DNA of 64,000 nt from Halichondria panicea (lineage: Eukaryota; Porifera; Demospongiae; Suberitida; Halichondriidae), in assembly GCF_963675165.1 (NCBI RefSeq), contig NC_087385.1, positions 5,663,412-5,727,411 on the forward strand, written 5' to 3'. Both the position numbers and the translations under genes were made by a program. The notes beneath the pieces were generated by a model, which searched no databases, had not been told where the DNA came from, and worked only from the letters and a program-made list of their open reading frames with translations. Below are positions 39,701-50,859 of this stretch, piece after piece (the stretch's first letter is position 1; every line of letters starts with the position of its first letter).

Positions 39701-40465
39701 AGTGGGAGGGGGTTGACAATGTGTGTGCTGGGGATACAATACACTGTAGCTAGATAAGTAATCACCAAGAAGATATCAGCGTATCCAGCAAGAGAGTCCA
39801 CCCCCTCCTGTATCCTAGCACCACCAGAGTCGTTCAGTCCTATCACTGGAGCACCCACGTCCATCGCCTTGTCCATTATCTTACAAATCTTGCGAGCATG
39901 CATGCTCGACAGACTCCCACCAAACACTGTGAAGTCCTGTATAAGCAGAGCTCATTACATTATAAACATAGTACATGTACATTCCACCTACCTGACTGAA
40001 GACAAAGGTCATTCTCCCGTTGATTTGCCCGTGACCAGTGATCACACCGTCTCCAGGGATCTAAAGAGGGAACCACTATCACTAAGGGCATATCACTTGA
40101 TATCACAGTATGTTTGGCCACCTTGTTACTAGCGGTATCCATGCCAAAGTCGGCACAGGTGTGCTCTACAAACATGTCGTACTCTCTAAAAGTGCCCGGA
40201 TCCAGGAGGAGCTCAACACGCTCTCGTGCAGTCAGCTTGCCCTGAGAATAACATTGTTACAGCTATGAACATTGTATATCCTGTATGGACATACAGTTTG
40301 GTGTTGTTTGTCAATTCTCTTCTGGCCACCCCCGAGTGTAGCCGCTTTCCTCTTCTCCTCTAGAGTGGCTAAGGTCTTTGCTCTCTGTGATCCATACCTC
40401 CTTTGTCCTTGAGAGAGGATAGAAGTAGCCCTCCAGTGCCTCAGTAGAGCTCGAGTGTGCAACAT
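37662..40465 (-). CDS. PCCB: Propionyl-CoA carboxylase beta chain, mitochondrial, 13 exons
   Basis: Carboxyltransferase subunit that makes D-methylmalonyl-CoA from propionyl-CoA in the mitochondrial matrix, with biotinylated PCCA as partner. Predicted length is 537 residues (human 539), total 1,614 nt. Exons: 40295-40465, 40122-40241, 39992-40060, 39766-39936, 39387-39497, 39292-39333, 39127-39239, 38940-39014, 38677-38882, 38512-38619, 38245-38444, 38048-38153, 37662-37783. Blocks: [91 protein letters not shown], and the C-terminal WKKHSNIPL. The Met at 40465 begins an Arg-rich transit peptide ([16 protein letters not shown]); the frame is open upstream but lacks an ATG. Confidence 0.96.
39535..39700 (+). 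repeat. Compound GT microsatellite with repeated spacer
   Basis: Four GT runs are separated by near-identical spacers of the form GGAGTGGGTTGAT or a variant, in a PCCB intron just before exon 5. This looks like expansion of a unit containing both the dinucleotide run and the spacer. The overlapping His/Thr-rich frames are artefacts. Confidence 0.9.
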
Positions 40466-40716
40466 GCTAGCGCTCTTCGACAGCCTCACGGTCAAAGTTC
40501 AACTGCTTTGCATTGAGCCCCACCCCCCCCCCCACACAATATTTTTTATATGAAAACAATAACACAACAAACACAGTGCATGATGAAGAAATGAATTGTC
40601 TTGACCTGTCATGATTTGGAGCTGACCAGTAGAAAACCATCCTGTGTGTGTATAAGGCAAAAAATAGAATAAAAAAAATTGAGATTGAAAAAACACACTG
40701 TACAAAAAGTATCATC

Positions 40717-43700
40717 CTATTGTAAATGTTCATGCACTGAGATGCTGACCCCAATGTCTGTAGTTTTGTGAGCACCCTGTAGTTTTCGATGACACTCGTC
40801 ACAGACTCTCTGCGGAGTGTAGTAGCCAAGGTGAGGGATGGGGAGCTTGAGTTTAGAGCAGTCATTGCAGAAGATGAGTCCACATGACCGACAGTGGTGC
40901 TGTGTGAGGAGTGAGGAGTGTGTAAGGAGTGAGAGTAAGGGGGGTATGAGGAATTTGCTAGTCTTAGAGTATACTGTTTGCGAGCCTATATAATTATATA
41001 CTAGCAAGTCATAGGACACTTGGAAAGAATGTGAGTAGATTTGTGCATTATGACACTGAGTACCCACGTATAATACTGAGGTGTGCTGTACTTACTTTTC
41101 TCTTAAAAGCAGTGAACTTCTGCTGACACCACTGACACTCATTGGTGTTGTCATCGCATTTCCACACCACAGTATTCTCCTGCCAGTGGCTGGCCTCCGC
41201 TCCAGGAGTCATGGGTGTCTGAACATGGAAAAATGCTAAAAAATCACGTTAGCTAAATACAATTACTGAGTTTCAGATTTCCACTAGCACAAAATTAATG
41301 TTGGTTTTTAAGTAACAGCTATAAAGGAACTCTTTCCCTTACTATGCTAGCATCCGGATCTGCTGACTCAGCACCATCCCTTTCTACTTGGGAGTCAGAA
41401 GTACTGTCATAGCGCAGGAAAAACTCCTCCCACAGTCGCAGACGACGCACGTTATTGGTCGGATAGATTGACTGGAAGAGGGAAAATCAAAACTATGTCA
41501 AATAGTTCGATATTGAGACGGGAGCTACATCAATATACTATGACAGAAACTCAGTGCAGCTTACATCAGAGGTCTCCTGGTAGCCTGGATTGAGCAGGGT
41601 GTCCCTGATGGCTGAGAGGTGGGCCCACAACGAGGCTGTCCTAGCATACAGTGACATGTCGTGTCTCTCCTTGTCACAATTACACAGAAACGTACCAAAC
41701 CTGAATTAACAAATTAATTAATTGGGACACTGAGGTGCGTAATGCTGTGGCCAATCAAATACTCAATAGAGACAAAAAACTATCTTATACAGAATTTACA
41801 GCTACATGTGTTTTGCATAATGCAGAGCCTATTAGTTTGGCTGGCCACTCACCATCCAGTGTTGAGGTGGTCTGCGATACAGAGAAGATAGGAGAAGTTG
41901 AACTCAAAGGCATTCGGGAACTGAGTTAATATTTGGTAGACACAGTCCAAGAACTGTAGGAAGATGGGGGAGCGTTCGTTTGGTTGGTCAGGGTGGCCGA
42001 GACGATGTTGGAACTTGTGACCAAACGAGAGCCACTCTTTGTCAACAAGGACCTGTGCATGTGCGTGGGGAGGGATGTAAGTTGATTCAATGTGTACATT
42101 ACATTGGAGTATACAGCTGATTGTGTGTGTGTATGTTGAAATCTTCTTCTTACTTTGTACTTCAATAGGACAATTGTATAATTACTGTAGCATTCATGTA
42201 AACACTACAAGCACAGCATCTGTGACTACAACAGCTAGGACTGTACATGTACCTGGAATCCAACAGTGGTTCTGTAGTAGGGGTCGATGAGCAGCTGAGC
42301 TAGAGAGGTCAGTTGTGAAGTTCGGTCCCACCCATCACTGCAATGGATCAGAGCGTTGCCATGTTGCTGCTTCATGTAGCGTGCTATCATGGTCGACCCC
42401 TGCAATCAGAACAAGTAGTGACAGCAAAAAAACAGTACCAAACTGTTGATCTGAGTTTTAATCATACTACCCGTAGGGGTTTAGTAAAGATCTGTTATTC
42501 CACACCCACCTTGATGATGATACTGAGGTAGGTGAGCCAGGCAGTGTTCTCCAGACTGGAGAGCCACTTGGAGGAGGTGGGAGAAAGGCAGAGTGTCCTG
42601 AGGGCATCATAGCTGTCTCTCACAGCATGGATGTTGGGTATGTCCAGGAAAGCCAGTCTGGCTCGAGGGTAGTGATTTATTATCTCTGTGCCTTTACCCT
42701 AAGAGGGGAGGGTATTGTTAGATATACGATTAGTCGATATTCATTCGCAGGTGTATATTATTATAATACCAACCTCCCTCAGGCATACTCACTCACCATT
42801 ATCATATTGCCGGTAGCTGCTGAGAAACTCCTTGCGTCGTATATGATCATGTGCGCGTCAGCAGGTCCAGTGTGAATGGCAGACTGAATCAGGTGCTCAT
42901 CAAAGGCAGAGTGCTGCAGAGAGGGAAGATAATGAAGCCAGCCATCATATTAGAGAATGCTCTTACTCTTCCAGTCTTGCCAGTGAGGGGCTGAGCACAG
43001 CGCAGCATGAAGTTATGGTGTGTCTTGTCCACCCAGACTAAAGAGGGGATACGGCCCTGTGTGTGTGTGTGGGGGGGGGGTTATGAACTTGCCTAAAGTG
43101 CATGTGGATTGTTATACCTTGCTCCTGAACTTGACACACTCATCAAGCACCCCCACCTATGAGAAACAACATACAGTTGTAGAAACATGTTATATATAAC
43201 TGCAAAAGTGCAGTGCTAAAACACTGTCAGACAGACCCATTTAATTATGTTTTAAGGGCCCCCACCTGCACTCCTTTCGGCATGTACATAAGTTGAGGGT
43301 AGGTTGCACAGAGTCTGTACTCAGGGCCATTGGTCACTGTCAGCTTCCATTTTTCCTCAGACAAACCCTGCCGATCCATCTCTCGAGGGAAACTGTACAC
43401 GTCCCACCCTGTCAGCTGCAGCTGGCCAGTGTGTAGCCTGTATGTGTGTGTGTGTGGGGGGGAGTGGTTTGACTGTGTGGATGCATACTACTCACATACT
43501 TGACAAAAGTGACGGCAGGAGGATAGTCAGCAACGTTCAGAGCTAGATGTTCCAATCTCAGCTGAAAGGCTGCTACCAACAAATCTGTGGCGTGCAGCAA
43601 TCTTGAGTTGCTCCTGCCCTTTCTCCCACCCTCTGTTTGACAGTTGACCATCCCATCAATCTCATCGGGACTGACATCGTCCAATAGATCGGTAAACGAA

Positions 43701-46529
43701 AGCGTAACCTCATCATCTTCAGAAAGTATATCAAATTCTGATTCCGAATTTTCACCGGAGAAGTGTGTTGATTTGGTGACCTCTGTGTCCTCTGCCTCTG
43801 GCTGGTCCTCACTCACATTCAAGAGGAGGGTGGGTTTTGCACGAAATGCTCCACTCCTAGTCCTCGCTCGACCATCACCACTCTCATCAGCAGGGTCAAG
43901 GGTATCCTATAAGATACCATAATTATCATAACACAACACACTTAGGGATATGCCCACACTGGTCGGTGGTGGGGTCGGTACTAACCACCTCTAGACAAAA
44001 ATAACCACCTCTTAGGCTTAATTTACATGTGGCTAGCTACAGTGGCGTAGCCAGGATTTTGGGAAGGGCAGGGCTCAAATCAGTTGAGCAGACGCTGAAT
44101 AACATGAAATATTACCAGGTCATCACTTTTCCTCAGCAGTCAGCATGCGCATTAGATGGCCCTGCCCACATTTCCATTGAATGACATCATTCCAGCAACT
44201 ATGCATGCAGTACAGTTGCAGAATAGATCGACAGATCACAGTGATTCAAGCTAAGTTGGAGTTGATGGAGCACAAAAGGGGGGGGGGCTCTAGCCCCGTC
44301 AGCCCCCCTCTGCCTATGCCACTGAGCTATAAATAAGGCATGTTCAAATGAGATTGAGGATTGAAAATAGCCACCACTGGGCACATACCTGCATACAACC
44401 ATAATTTATTATTACTCACTAAGCGTTGAGAGTGTGAAAGGTCAGTAGCGAGTGTTCCCGAACGAGGACCTCTGACCCGCTCGGACACAGACTTTATGAT
44501 ACGACGGCCAATCTTAGGAGAGGAGGCAAAACTGAAAAATCTTTGTCCAATTTGTTGTTTGTCTTTTATAGGGACGCCAGCTGGGGGATCAGTGAGCTCA
44601 AGTGGCGGCGGGTCGGGTGATTTGGAGCGTGACTGTCTCGCTTGTTCCAGCAGAAAGATGAGCTTGACAGTACGTGCGTCGAAACAGTGTACTGAGATTG
44701 TGACTGTCTTGGACCTCTCCTTAGCACCAGACCTCTGTCGACTCACCACCTGTTGTGGAGCAAAGTCTAGAGTGGACAAGGGAGCTAGGAACATGACTGT
44801 ACACTTACAATGGTTTCGTCTCCAACTTCTATAGACTGGATGTTGTTGAGTGCTATCCACATGTTCGTACCACACTGATTCGTCCTAGACTTGGCTGCTA
44901 GGATTATCAATCTGTGAGCATCGATAGAATGAATTGTATAAAAATATAATGTAACTGGAAAATGTAGTGTAACACTATATCTTGTATTGGCTTGCACCAT
45001 GACCCCCCCCCCCCCCCCCACACACACACCTGTAGTTGGTGAGGAAGACCTGTGCAATGTAGTGACTGGCACAGACGTCCACAAATACACCAGAGAATGC
45101 CATCTCCACGTGCTCAGTGGGTCCAGGTATCTCCACTGTCTCCTTGCCACTGGCCAGAGGAAGGTGGAAGCCCAACCCTGAGCAACGGCGGTATAGACTG
45201 CCATCCAGAATGGTACAATCTACTTGCTGTAAAGAGAGTCAAGAGATGCAGAGCCCTTCAAAAAAAGTCAACTTTAGCTAAAGGATGATTTCACACAATA
45301 ACTACATGTAAAGTACATGTACTAGGTCAGCGCAGGGTTGATTACATATTGTCACAGATCTATGTATCTCTACAGTCATGTAATGCTATCTTAAGTGCTG
45401 CAGACTGCAATTTGTTATTTGATGCTCCTATGTAACTCAAGTTTTAAGTTAGCAAGCAGAATATCTCACCACTCCACTGTCCACCTCCAGCTCCACACGC
45501 ACACACAGCTGTCCACGCACGCTATCCTTGGGAGATCGTTTGGTGAGGTCGTACCGGGTGTCCTTGGCAGAATGAGTGTCGGTGGGGATATCCCTGAATG
45601 GAATGAGGACACGGCCCAGGAAGTCGTCAGCGTTGACTGTGTCCTTGTCCCACACGTCTATTCCAAGGTACCCAAACAGCTCCAATTGGTCATCTATAGT
45701 TAACAATTGCATAAACTGTTAGATCCACCTTAATCAATTAACACACTGTAAGTCACAATGTAGTGATGGCAAGAATGGTGATTGTAAGCATTGTATGACC
45801 ATTATTCTTGGAAATACCTAATAAGCAAACACACAGCTTATCATCAGCTTATTATAAATTGTGAAGAACTCTCAGACTTAAGGGTGTTCAATGTACTATA
45901 AATGACATCATAATTATAACAGTAACAGCAGTAGTTCCCCTGAGACTCAATGCACTTTCATTTTCTGCAGCTATTTATCAGAATACACACAGGGATATAC
46001 AAAGTGTAGAGCGAGCATAATTATGTCTCATACAACACATCCATCACCGCACTCAATAGAGAGAAAGGTGTAGGTTATGAAAAGAGTTGCTTAGTCGAAC
46101 ATTCTATGGAAATGCTGCATGAGCTCATTACTATTAAACAGCTACACGTACGTCAAATGGGTGCAATACCTATTCTCACTGTGAATGGTTCCAAATCGGT
46201 TCCATTCCAGACGAAGCGTTCACCCCACTCTGGATCTAGAGTTGCACTCTTGACCTCTGTCTTGAGCAACTTGTCATTCTCATTGACTCCCAGCAGATGC
46301 AGGACACAGTAGGGGTCTGCCTTACCCCCGACATCACTGGGGTGCACACCACTTGCTCCAAGGACTGCAGGAGGATAGACAACCAATATTAATTTAATTA
46401 TACTCTAAAAATGGCTTCCTGGTTAGATTTAATAGTGACAAGTAGATCTATGGGTATATATAGCTTACTGTGAGCATGAAGTCGGGCTGATCTTGGTGGA
46501 GAAGAGTCTGTGTACACTGTGAACGCCAT
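40717..46529 (-). CDS. Myotubularin-type lipid phosphatase with N-terminal C2 and C-terminal FYVE, 18 exons
   Basis: Removes the 3-phosphate from PI3P or PI(3,5)P2 on endosomes. Predicted length is 1,013 residues (3,042 nt). Exons: 46469-46529, 46170-46364, 45470-45693, 45030-45226, 44809-44911, 44420-44749, 43500-43906, 43266-43437, 43118-43156, 42967-43056, 42797-42913, 42510-42698, 42253-42399, 41853-42052, 41565-41700, 41343-41471, 41096-41218, 40717-40899. Domains: C2 (about 20-155; [29 protein letters not shown] with calcium-ligand Asps), GRAM/PH (about 165-260), Ser/acidic insert (about 270-505), phosphatase with intact [12 protein letters not shown], and FYVE ([33 protein letters not shown]). 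The catalytic core ([19 protein letters not shown]) resembles MTM1/MTMR2, whereas a C-terminal FYVE is known from MTMR3/4. An N-terminal C2 is not a feature of the mammalian myotubularins I know. Confidence 0.88.
44040..44324. mobile_element. 285-bp hAT-like MITE (CAGTGGCGTAGCCAG)
   Basis: The left end CAGTGGCGTAGCCAG and the right end (reverse complement CAGTGGCATAGGCAG) match except at two positions; CAGTGGC is a common hAT terminus. An 8-bp target duplication is no longer exact (AGCTA shared). It lies in the intron between exons 6 and 7 of the myotubularin gene. Interior is non-coding with poly-G. Confidence 0.7.
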
Positions 46530-46964
46530 AACAAGTGCACAAAGTGCTGCAAGTCAAGTCTCTTTAGAATCAATGAACACCATCCCCACCACGCCCCTCT
46601 GAATGACCTCATTTAACGTCACTATTATTGCTTGGACACAGCAGACCCTCCCCTTTCAAACCGACACAGGGGGCCTGCAGCACAGCAGGTACACCGTGAA
46701 GTCGAGTGTGAGCGTGTATATATATATAGCCGGCCATAATTATGGTGTAGTATGCTATGTAGAAAGCAGCAACTTCAGCAAAGAATATAGTCATCCCACC
46801 ACCTACAGATTAATTTAAAGTGGTAAGAGGTGTTATGATAAGCAGCTAGCTAGCTAGCACTTTGTTTATTATTTGCTAGACAGAGGGGGCGTTGTTAGCA
46901 ACCACAAAATAGGGTGGACCTAGCTATGTGGGATGCCTAAGACTATTTCTAACCACTTTTAGTG
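46530..46964. promoter_or_regulatory. Divergent promoter gap, myotubularin/TTBK
   Basis: This 435-bp gap lies between start codons in opposite directions. It contains a short TATATATATAG stretch at about 46719-46729 and a GCTAGCTAGCTAGC run near 46845. No gene is seen. Confidence 0.4.
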
Positions 46965-49066
46965 ATGACTGAGGATCATAGCACATCTTCTCCACTGCTT
47001 TCCTGTGGAGCCAAGCTGCGAGATCGCTGGGAAGTTCTCAAGAAGATTGGAGGAGGAGGTTTCGGTGAGATCTACAAGGGCAGGGATAACTCTACAGGAC
47101 AGGTGAGATAATACTAGCTTTGATACTGCAGCTATAATTGTATTTTACATGTGTCCAGGTATGTGCTTTGAAAGTGGAGTCATGCACCAGTTCCAAACAA
47201 GTGCTCAAAATGGAGGTGGCAGTTCTCAAACGCTTGCAAGGAACAACCTGTCACGTCTGCGACTTTATTGGCTGCGGTAGGAACGATGTGGTCAACTATG
47301 TTGTCATGACACTGTTGGGTCCCAGTTTGTCAGAGCTAAGAAAGAAACAACCGAACCAGCACTTCACACTCTCAACTACCCTTAGACTTGGAGTACAGAT
47401 TATTGATGCAATAAAAGCTATCCACAACTGCGGCTTTCTTCACAGAGACATCAAACCATCAAATTTTGCAATAGGAGCTACTCCAAGCACAAGCAGAACC
47501 TGTGTAATGCTTGATTTTGGTCTTTCTAGACAGTACACCACACTAACAGGGGAGGTCAGACAACCTAGACCCATCGCTGGATTCAGAGGTACCGTTCGTT
47601 ATGCATCAGTGAACGCCCATCAATCCAAAGACCTTGGTCGACATGACGATTTGTGGTCAGTGTTTTATATGCTTGTAGAGCTGGCGGTGGGGCAACTGCC
47701 ATGGAGGAAGATTCGAAACAAGGAGGAGGCCGGTGAATTTAAAGCTAATTTCGATCATTTGCAACTCATAAAAGGAATGCCAGTTGAGTTTGAGACATAT
47801 TTGGAGCACTTAAACTCTCTGTCATACTACGACAAGCCTGACTACCTGATAATTCAAAACCTGCTAAAGTCACCTATGAAGCATCTTGGTGTACACATCA
47901 ATGACCCATTTGACTGGGAACAAGATTACAGCGCTCCTTCCATCACCAGTGCTAGTGTGGCCTCTCCTCCAGCCATTCAGACACAGACTGGAGATAGAGT
48001 AGTTGAGAAGAAAGCTAACTCAAAGACGAACTGCTCCGAAGTGGAAGAACTTGATGTGAACAATAGCGACAATAGAATCAACTATGCTCCAAATGTTGAC
48101 GAACACAGAATGAACATACAGCGTGAAACAATTCATCACGAGAGTAAAAAAGTTCCTCCTGCTCCTCAAGATTTAAATAGAGAAATAAGCGAATGTGTGG
48201 ATGTTGAGAACAAGTATCAGAGTGAGGAGGAGAGCTCCTCTCCTGTGAATGAAGGGAAATGCTTACAATCAGCTCCCAGGAACAATCTCGTCAACAGCAT
48301 CATAATAGCCGAGAATTTAAATGGTGTATCGCCAATGAAGAGTTTTCAAACGGACAGTCTAAATCGATTCTTTGACCTCGCTCCTCAAAACCTTCCACAA
48401 CCAAGTGGTTCCATCTCAAGTCCAAAGACCGATCCTATTCACATTATCAGCGATTCACTTGATGCTGGAGTACATGTACACCCTGAGAACAGCCCACCAG
48501 TTTTGCAATACAGCACAGAGACTGAGAGTTCTAACAGAGACTCCGTGGAGGATAGTATAGATGCTGTTTTTCACGGTATAAATGTACTGAATATTAATGA
48601 CAATGAGAATAGTTCAAGCGATGGCTCACATGGGGTGCAGGAGATTGCTGTGATTCGTACTTCAAGTAATCACAACTCCCCTCAGGCAACTAGCACCAGC
48701 TCTGCCTCTCCCAAGACACCAAACAAACAATCTAACATTCCTACTGGACTTCAAATATCGCCGACACCACCATCTAATAAAACTGCGACCCCATCGTTGC
48801 ACAAAGAGGAGACCAGTGGAACACTTGTCGATGCTAACACACCCTCTGCGCACACAATAACATCTCCGAACTGTCTCCCTCTTCCTCACGCTTCACAAAC
48901 AACACCCCCTCCTCTATTTAACCCTCTGCTGCTGGGTACAAGGGTGAGCATTGCTGAATCTCAATTACGAGTTCTCCCTCAACCTCCCGCAAGACCACCC
49001 CCCTCCAATTATGAGTCTTATGTGTTAGTACGAAGAAGGAGATTCATTAGAACTCAAGGAACATGA
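46965..49066 (+). CDS. TTBK: Tau-tubulin kinase family Ser/Thr kinase, 2 exons
   Basis: CK1-superfamily kinase; in vertebrates it phosphorylates tau and tubulin, and TTBK2 starts ciliogenesis. Predicted length is 681 residues. Exons: 46965-47102 and 47159-49066. The kinase domain (about 20-300) has [23 protein letters not shown] with Lys51, [38 protein letters not shown] and [14 protein letters not shown], all TTBK signatures, ending [11 protein letters not shown]. The remaining 380 residues are Ser/Pro/Asn-rich, probably disordered, with no recognised domain. The catalytic residues are all present, so it should be active. TTBK1 and TTBK2 are vertebrate duplicates, so neither name applies directly. 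Confidence 0.95.
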
Positions 49067-49189
49067 ACATCTCTTTCATGTTATTGTTTGTATATCATTA
49101 TTGTCACATTTTAAACGTATCATCAACTTTTTATTGCATTTTTTATAAACTGTGATTTAATGTCATGATAACAAATTCATTTATGAATG

Positions 49190-50522
49190 CTAACTGTTTG
49201 TTTTTGATCGTGCTTTGAACCACCCAACAGCCGACTTGAGGTGAATGTTACTGCACACCTTGTGAAGCCACCACTGATACAACCTGCATCAGTGTATAAT
49301 AGCATGAGCCACTAACAGAGTAAATAATGGTTGTACTTACACAGCAAACAAGACTCCTCCTAAATGTCCAGCATGGTCAAAGAATTGCCACCCTCTAATA
49401 ACACCTATTGCATCCAAGGCAACAACACCTCCAAGAGCCTAAGTAATAGTAATGAAACTTGCATAACCAGGATATAGTTGATACGTACTCACCCACGAGG
49501 CTGGGATGGGTACAAAGGGGAGAAAGATGAGGTAGACCACAGAGTCCGGGTTGTTGAACACCACCATGGAGACCACTGCCATTAGGGCACCTGACTGCAT
49601 ACAGGATGGGGGTGAGCTGATAATATATAGTTCATACTCACAGCTCCGAGTGATCCTATGGGCAGCTTTTTAAAAACCTTGGAGTAGTAGCCAACCATGG
49701 ATGCAAAGGTGCCTGCAAATACCATAGTAGTCTAATACACACCAGCTAGAGAAAGACATACATACATACCTCCAGTGAGGTAGTAGGGCCAGGAGCTGAT
49801 GGAGCTATCCATGTCCTCTAGGGTCCCTGTAGACGAGGGGGTGGATGGATGAAGGGAATGTAACGAGTAGGGACTCACTCATAAGTGCGGGGGTGAAGCT
49901 CCACAGTACTAACATGTTGAGACCAAGATGCCACACCTCTGTGTGGCTGAACGCAGAGAGGAGGAGAGGTAGAGATGACTCTAAATGGGTGGGTGGGTGG
50001 TTGTGTGTGTGTATACTTGGCTACTTACTGCTGGAAATGGAAGATATGAAATATTTATCCATTAGTCTGTACATTGGAGCCACCCTCCAGAGCAGGAACA
50101 CTAGAGAGTTGAGGCTAATCATGGCTGCAGGGAGAGTGGGCATGGAGAGATGGACCTCCAATCAACACCATTATACTCACTGATGGAGAATCTGTTGACA
50201 GCGCCAACATTTGACCACCATCTCCGTATCTGAGAAAAAAATCATGAATAAGTACAGCTCAGGCGAATGCATACAGTACCTTGCTTATTAAATTATCCTT
50301 TCTAGAGACTTGTACTTGCGATAGTTTATGTTCTGCTGCATACACTCCACTGGCAGTATATGACACACCACCCACCTGGAATGGAACTAGATCTAGCTAG
50401 ATCTAGCTACAGCCATTTTCTTGAACTTGCCCTACCAGTAAGGTGAATACCGCTGGCCTCCACACTGTAGCATGACTCCTCACAGAAGAGGAAAAGAGCT
50501 TTCGGAAAAGTATCAACATCAT
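49190..50522 (-). CDS. PARL: PARL-type mitochondrial rhomboid protease, 10 exons
   Basis: Intramembrane serine protease of the inner mitochondrial membrane; in mammals it cleaves PINK1, PGAM5 and others. Predicted length is 283 residues (human 379), 852 nt. Exons: 50436-50522, 50280-50375, 50181-50229, 50029-50124, 49879-49980, 49770-49826, 49642-49712, 49493-49594, 49341-49438, 49190-49283. The transit peptide is Arg-rich (MMLILFRKLFSSSVRSHATV). Rhomboid motifs: LLLSAFSHTEVWHLGLNM, GSLGASGALMAVVSM with the catalytic Ser187 as the first codon after an intron, and WQFFDHAGHLGG with the catalytic His (about 245). The region N-terminal to the rhomboid core is shorter than in vertebrates. It is head to head with the kinase/death-domain gene. 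Confidence 0.92.
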
Positions 50523-50859
50523 GTACAGCTAGCTATTAGCTAGCAGTAGTTATTAGCCTCGACTCCAGCCCCTTGAACAGTGGTTCCGTGGAACCAGACC
50601 CAAAAATAGTGGCTGGCTTGCGAGACTATCCACCTTATTTTAGAGACAACTCGGCCTGAGGACTGAGTAGTAGTCGGGCGCCGCCGCCCTCTACCGTTGC
50701 CCTGAAGGAGGGCGGCGGCGCTCGACTAAGGACTGAGCGGGACACACCCTTGGGATTTTGCTCTTGCGGCTTGTAGCTTTGCATGGCCGGCTAGCTATAT
50801 TAAAATATAGACTGTCTGTCTACGTCTGTGAGTACGAGTGTCTATGCTGCTTAAGAAAT
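50523..50859. promoter_or_regulatory. Divergent PARL/kinase promoter with a GC-rich hairpin
   Basis: The 337-bp intergenic stretch holds a 20-bp inverted repeat with one mismatch (50672-50691 and 50708-50727, arm core GGCGCCGCCGCCCTC) separated by 16 nt. AGGACTGAG occurs in direct orientation on both sides. This could be a tiny TIR insertion or a structural regulatory element. Confidence 0.45.

Noticed and set aside
39312-39739. Long His/Thr-rich open frames
   Set aside because: They come from GT/CA microsatellites in a PCCB intron; the real exon is 39387-39497 in the frame with [11 protein letters not shown].
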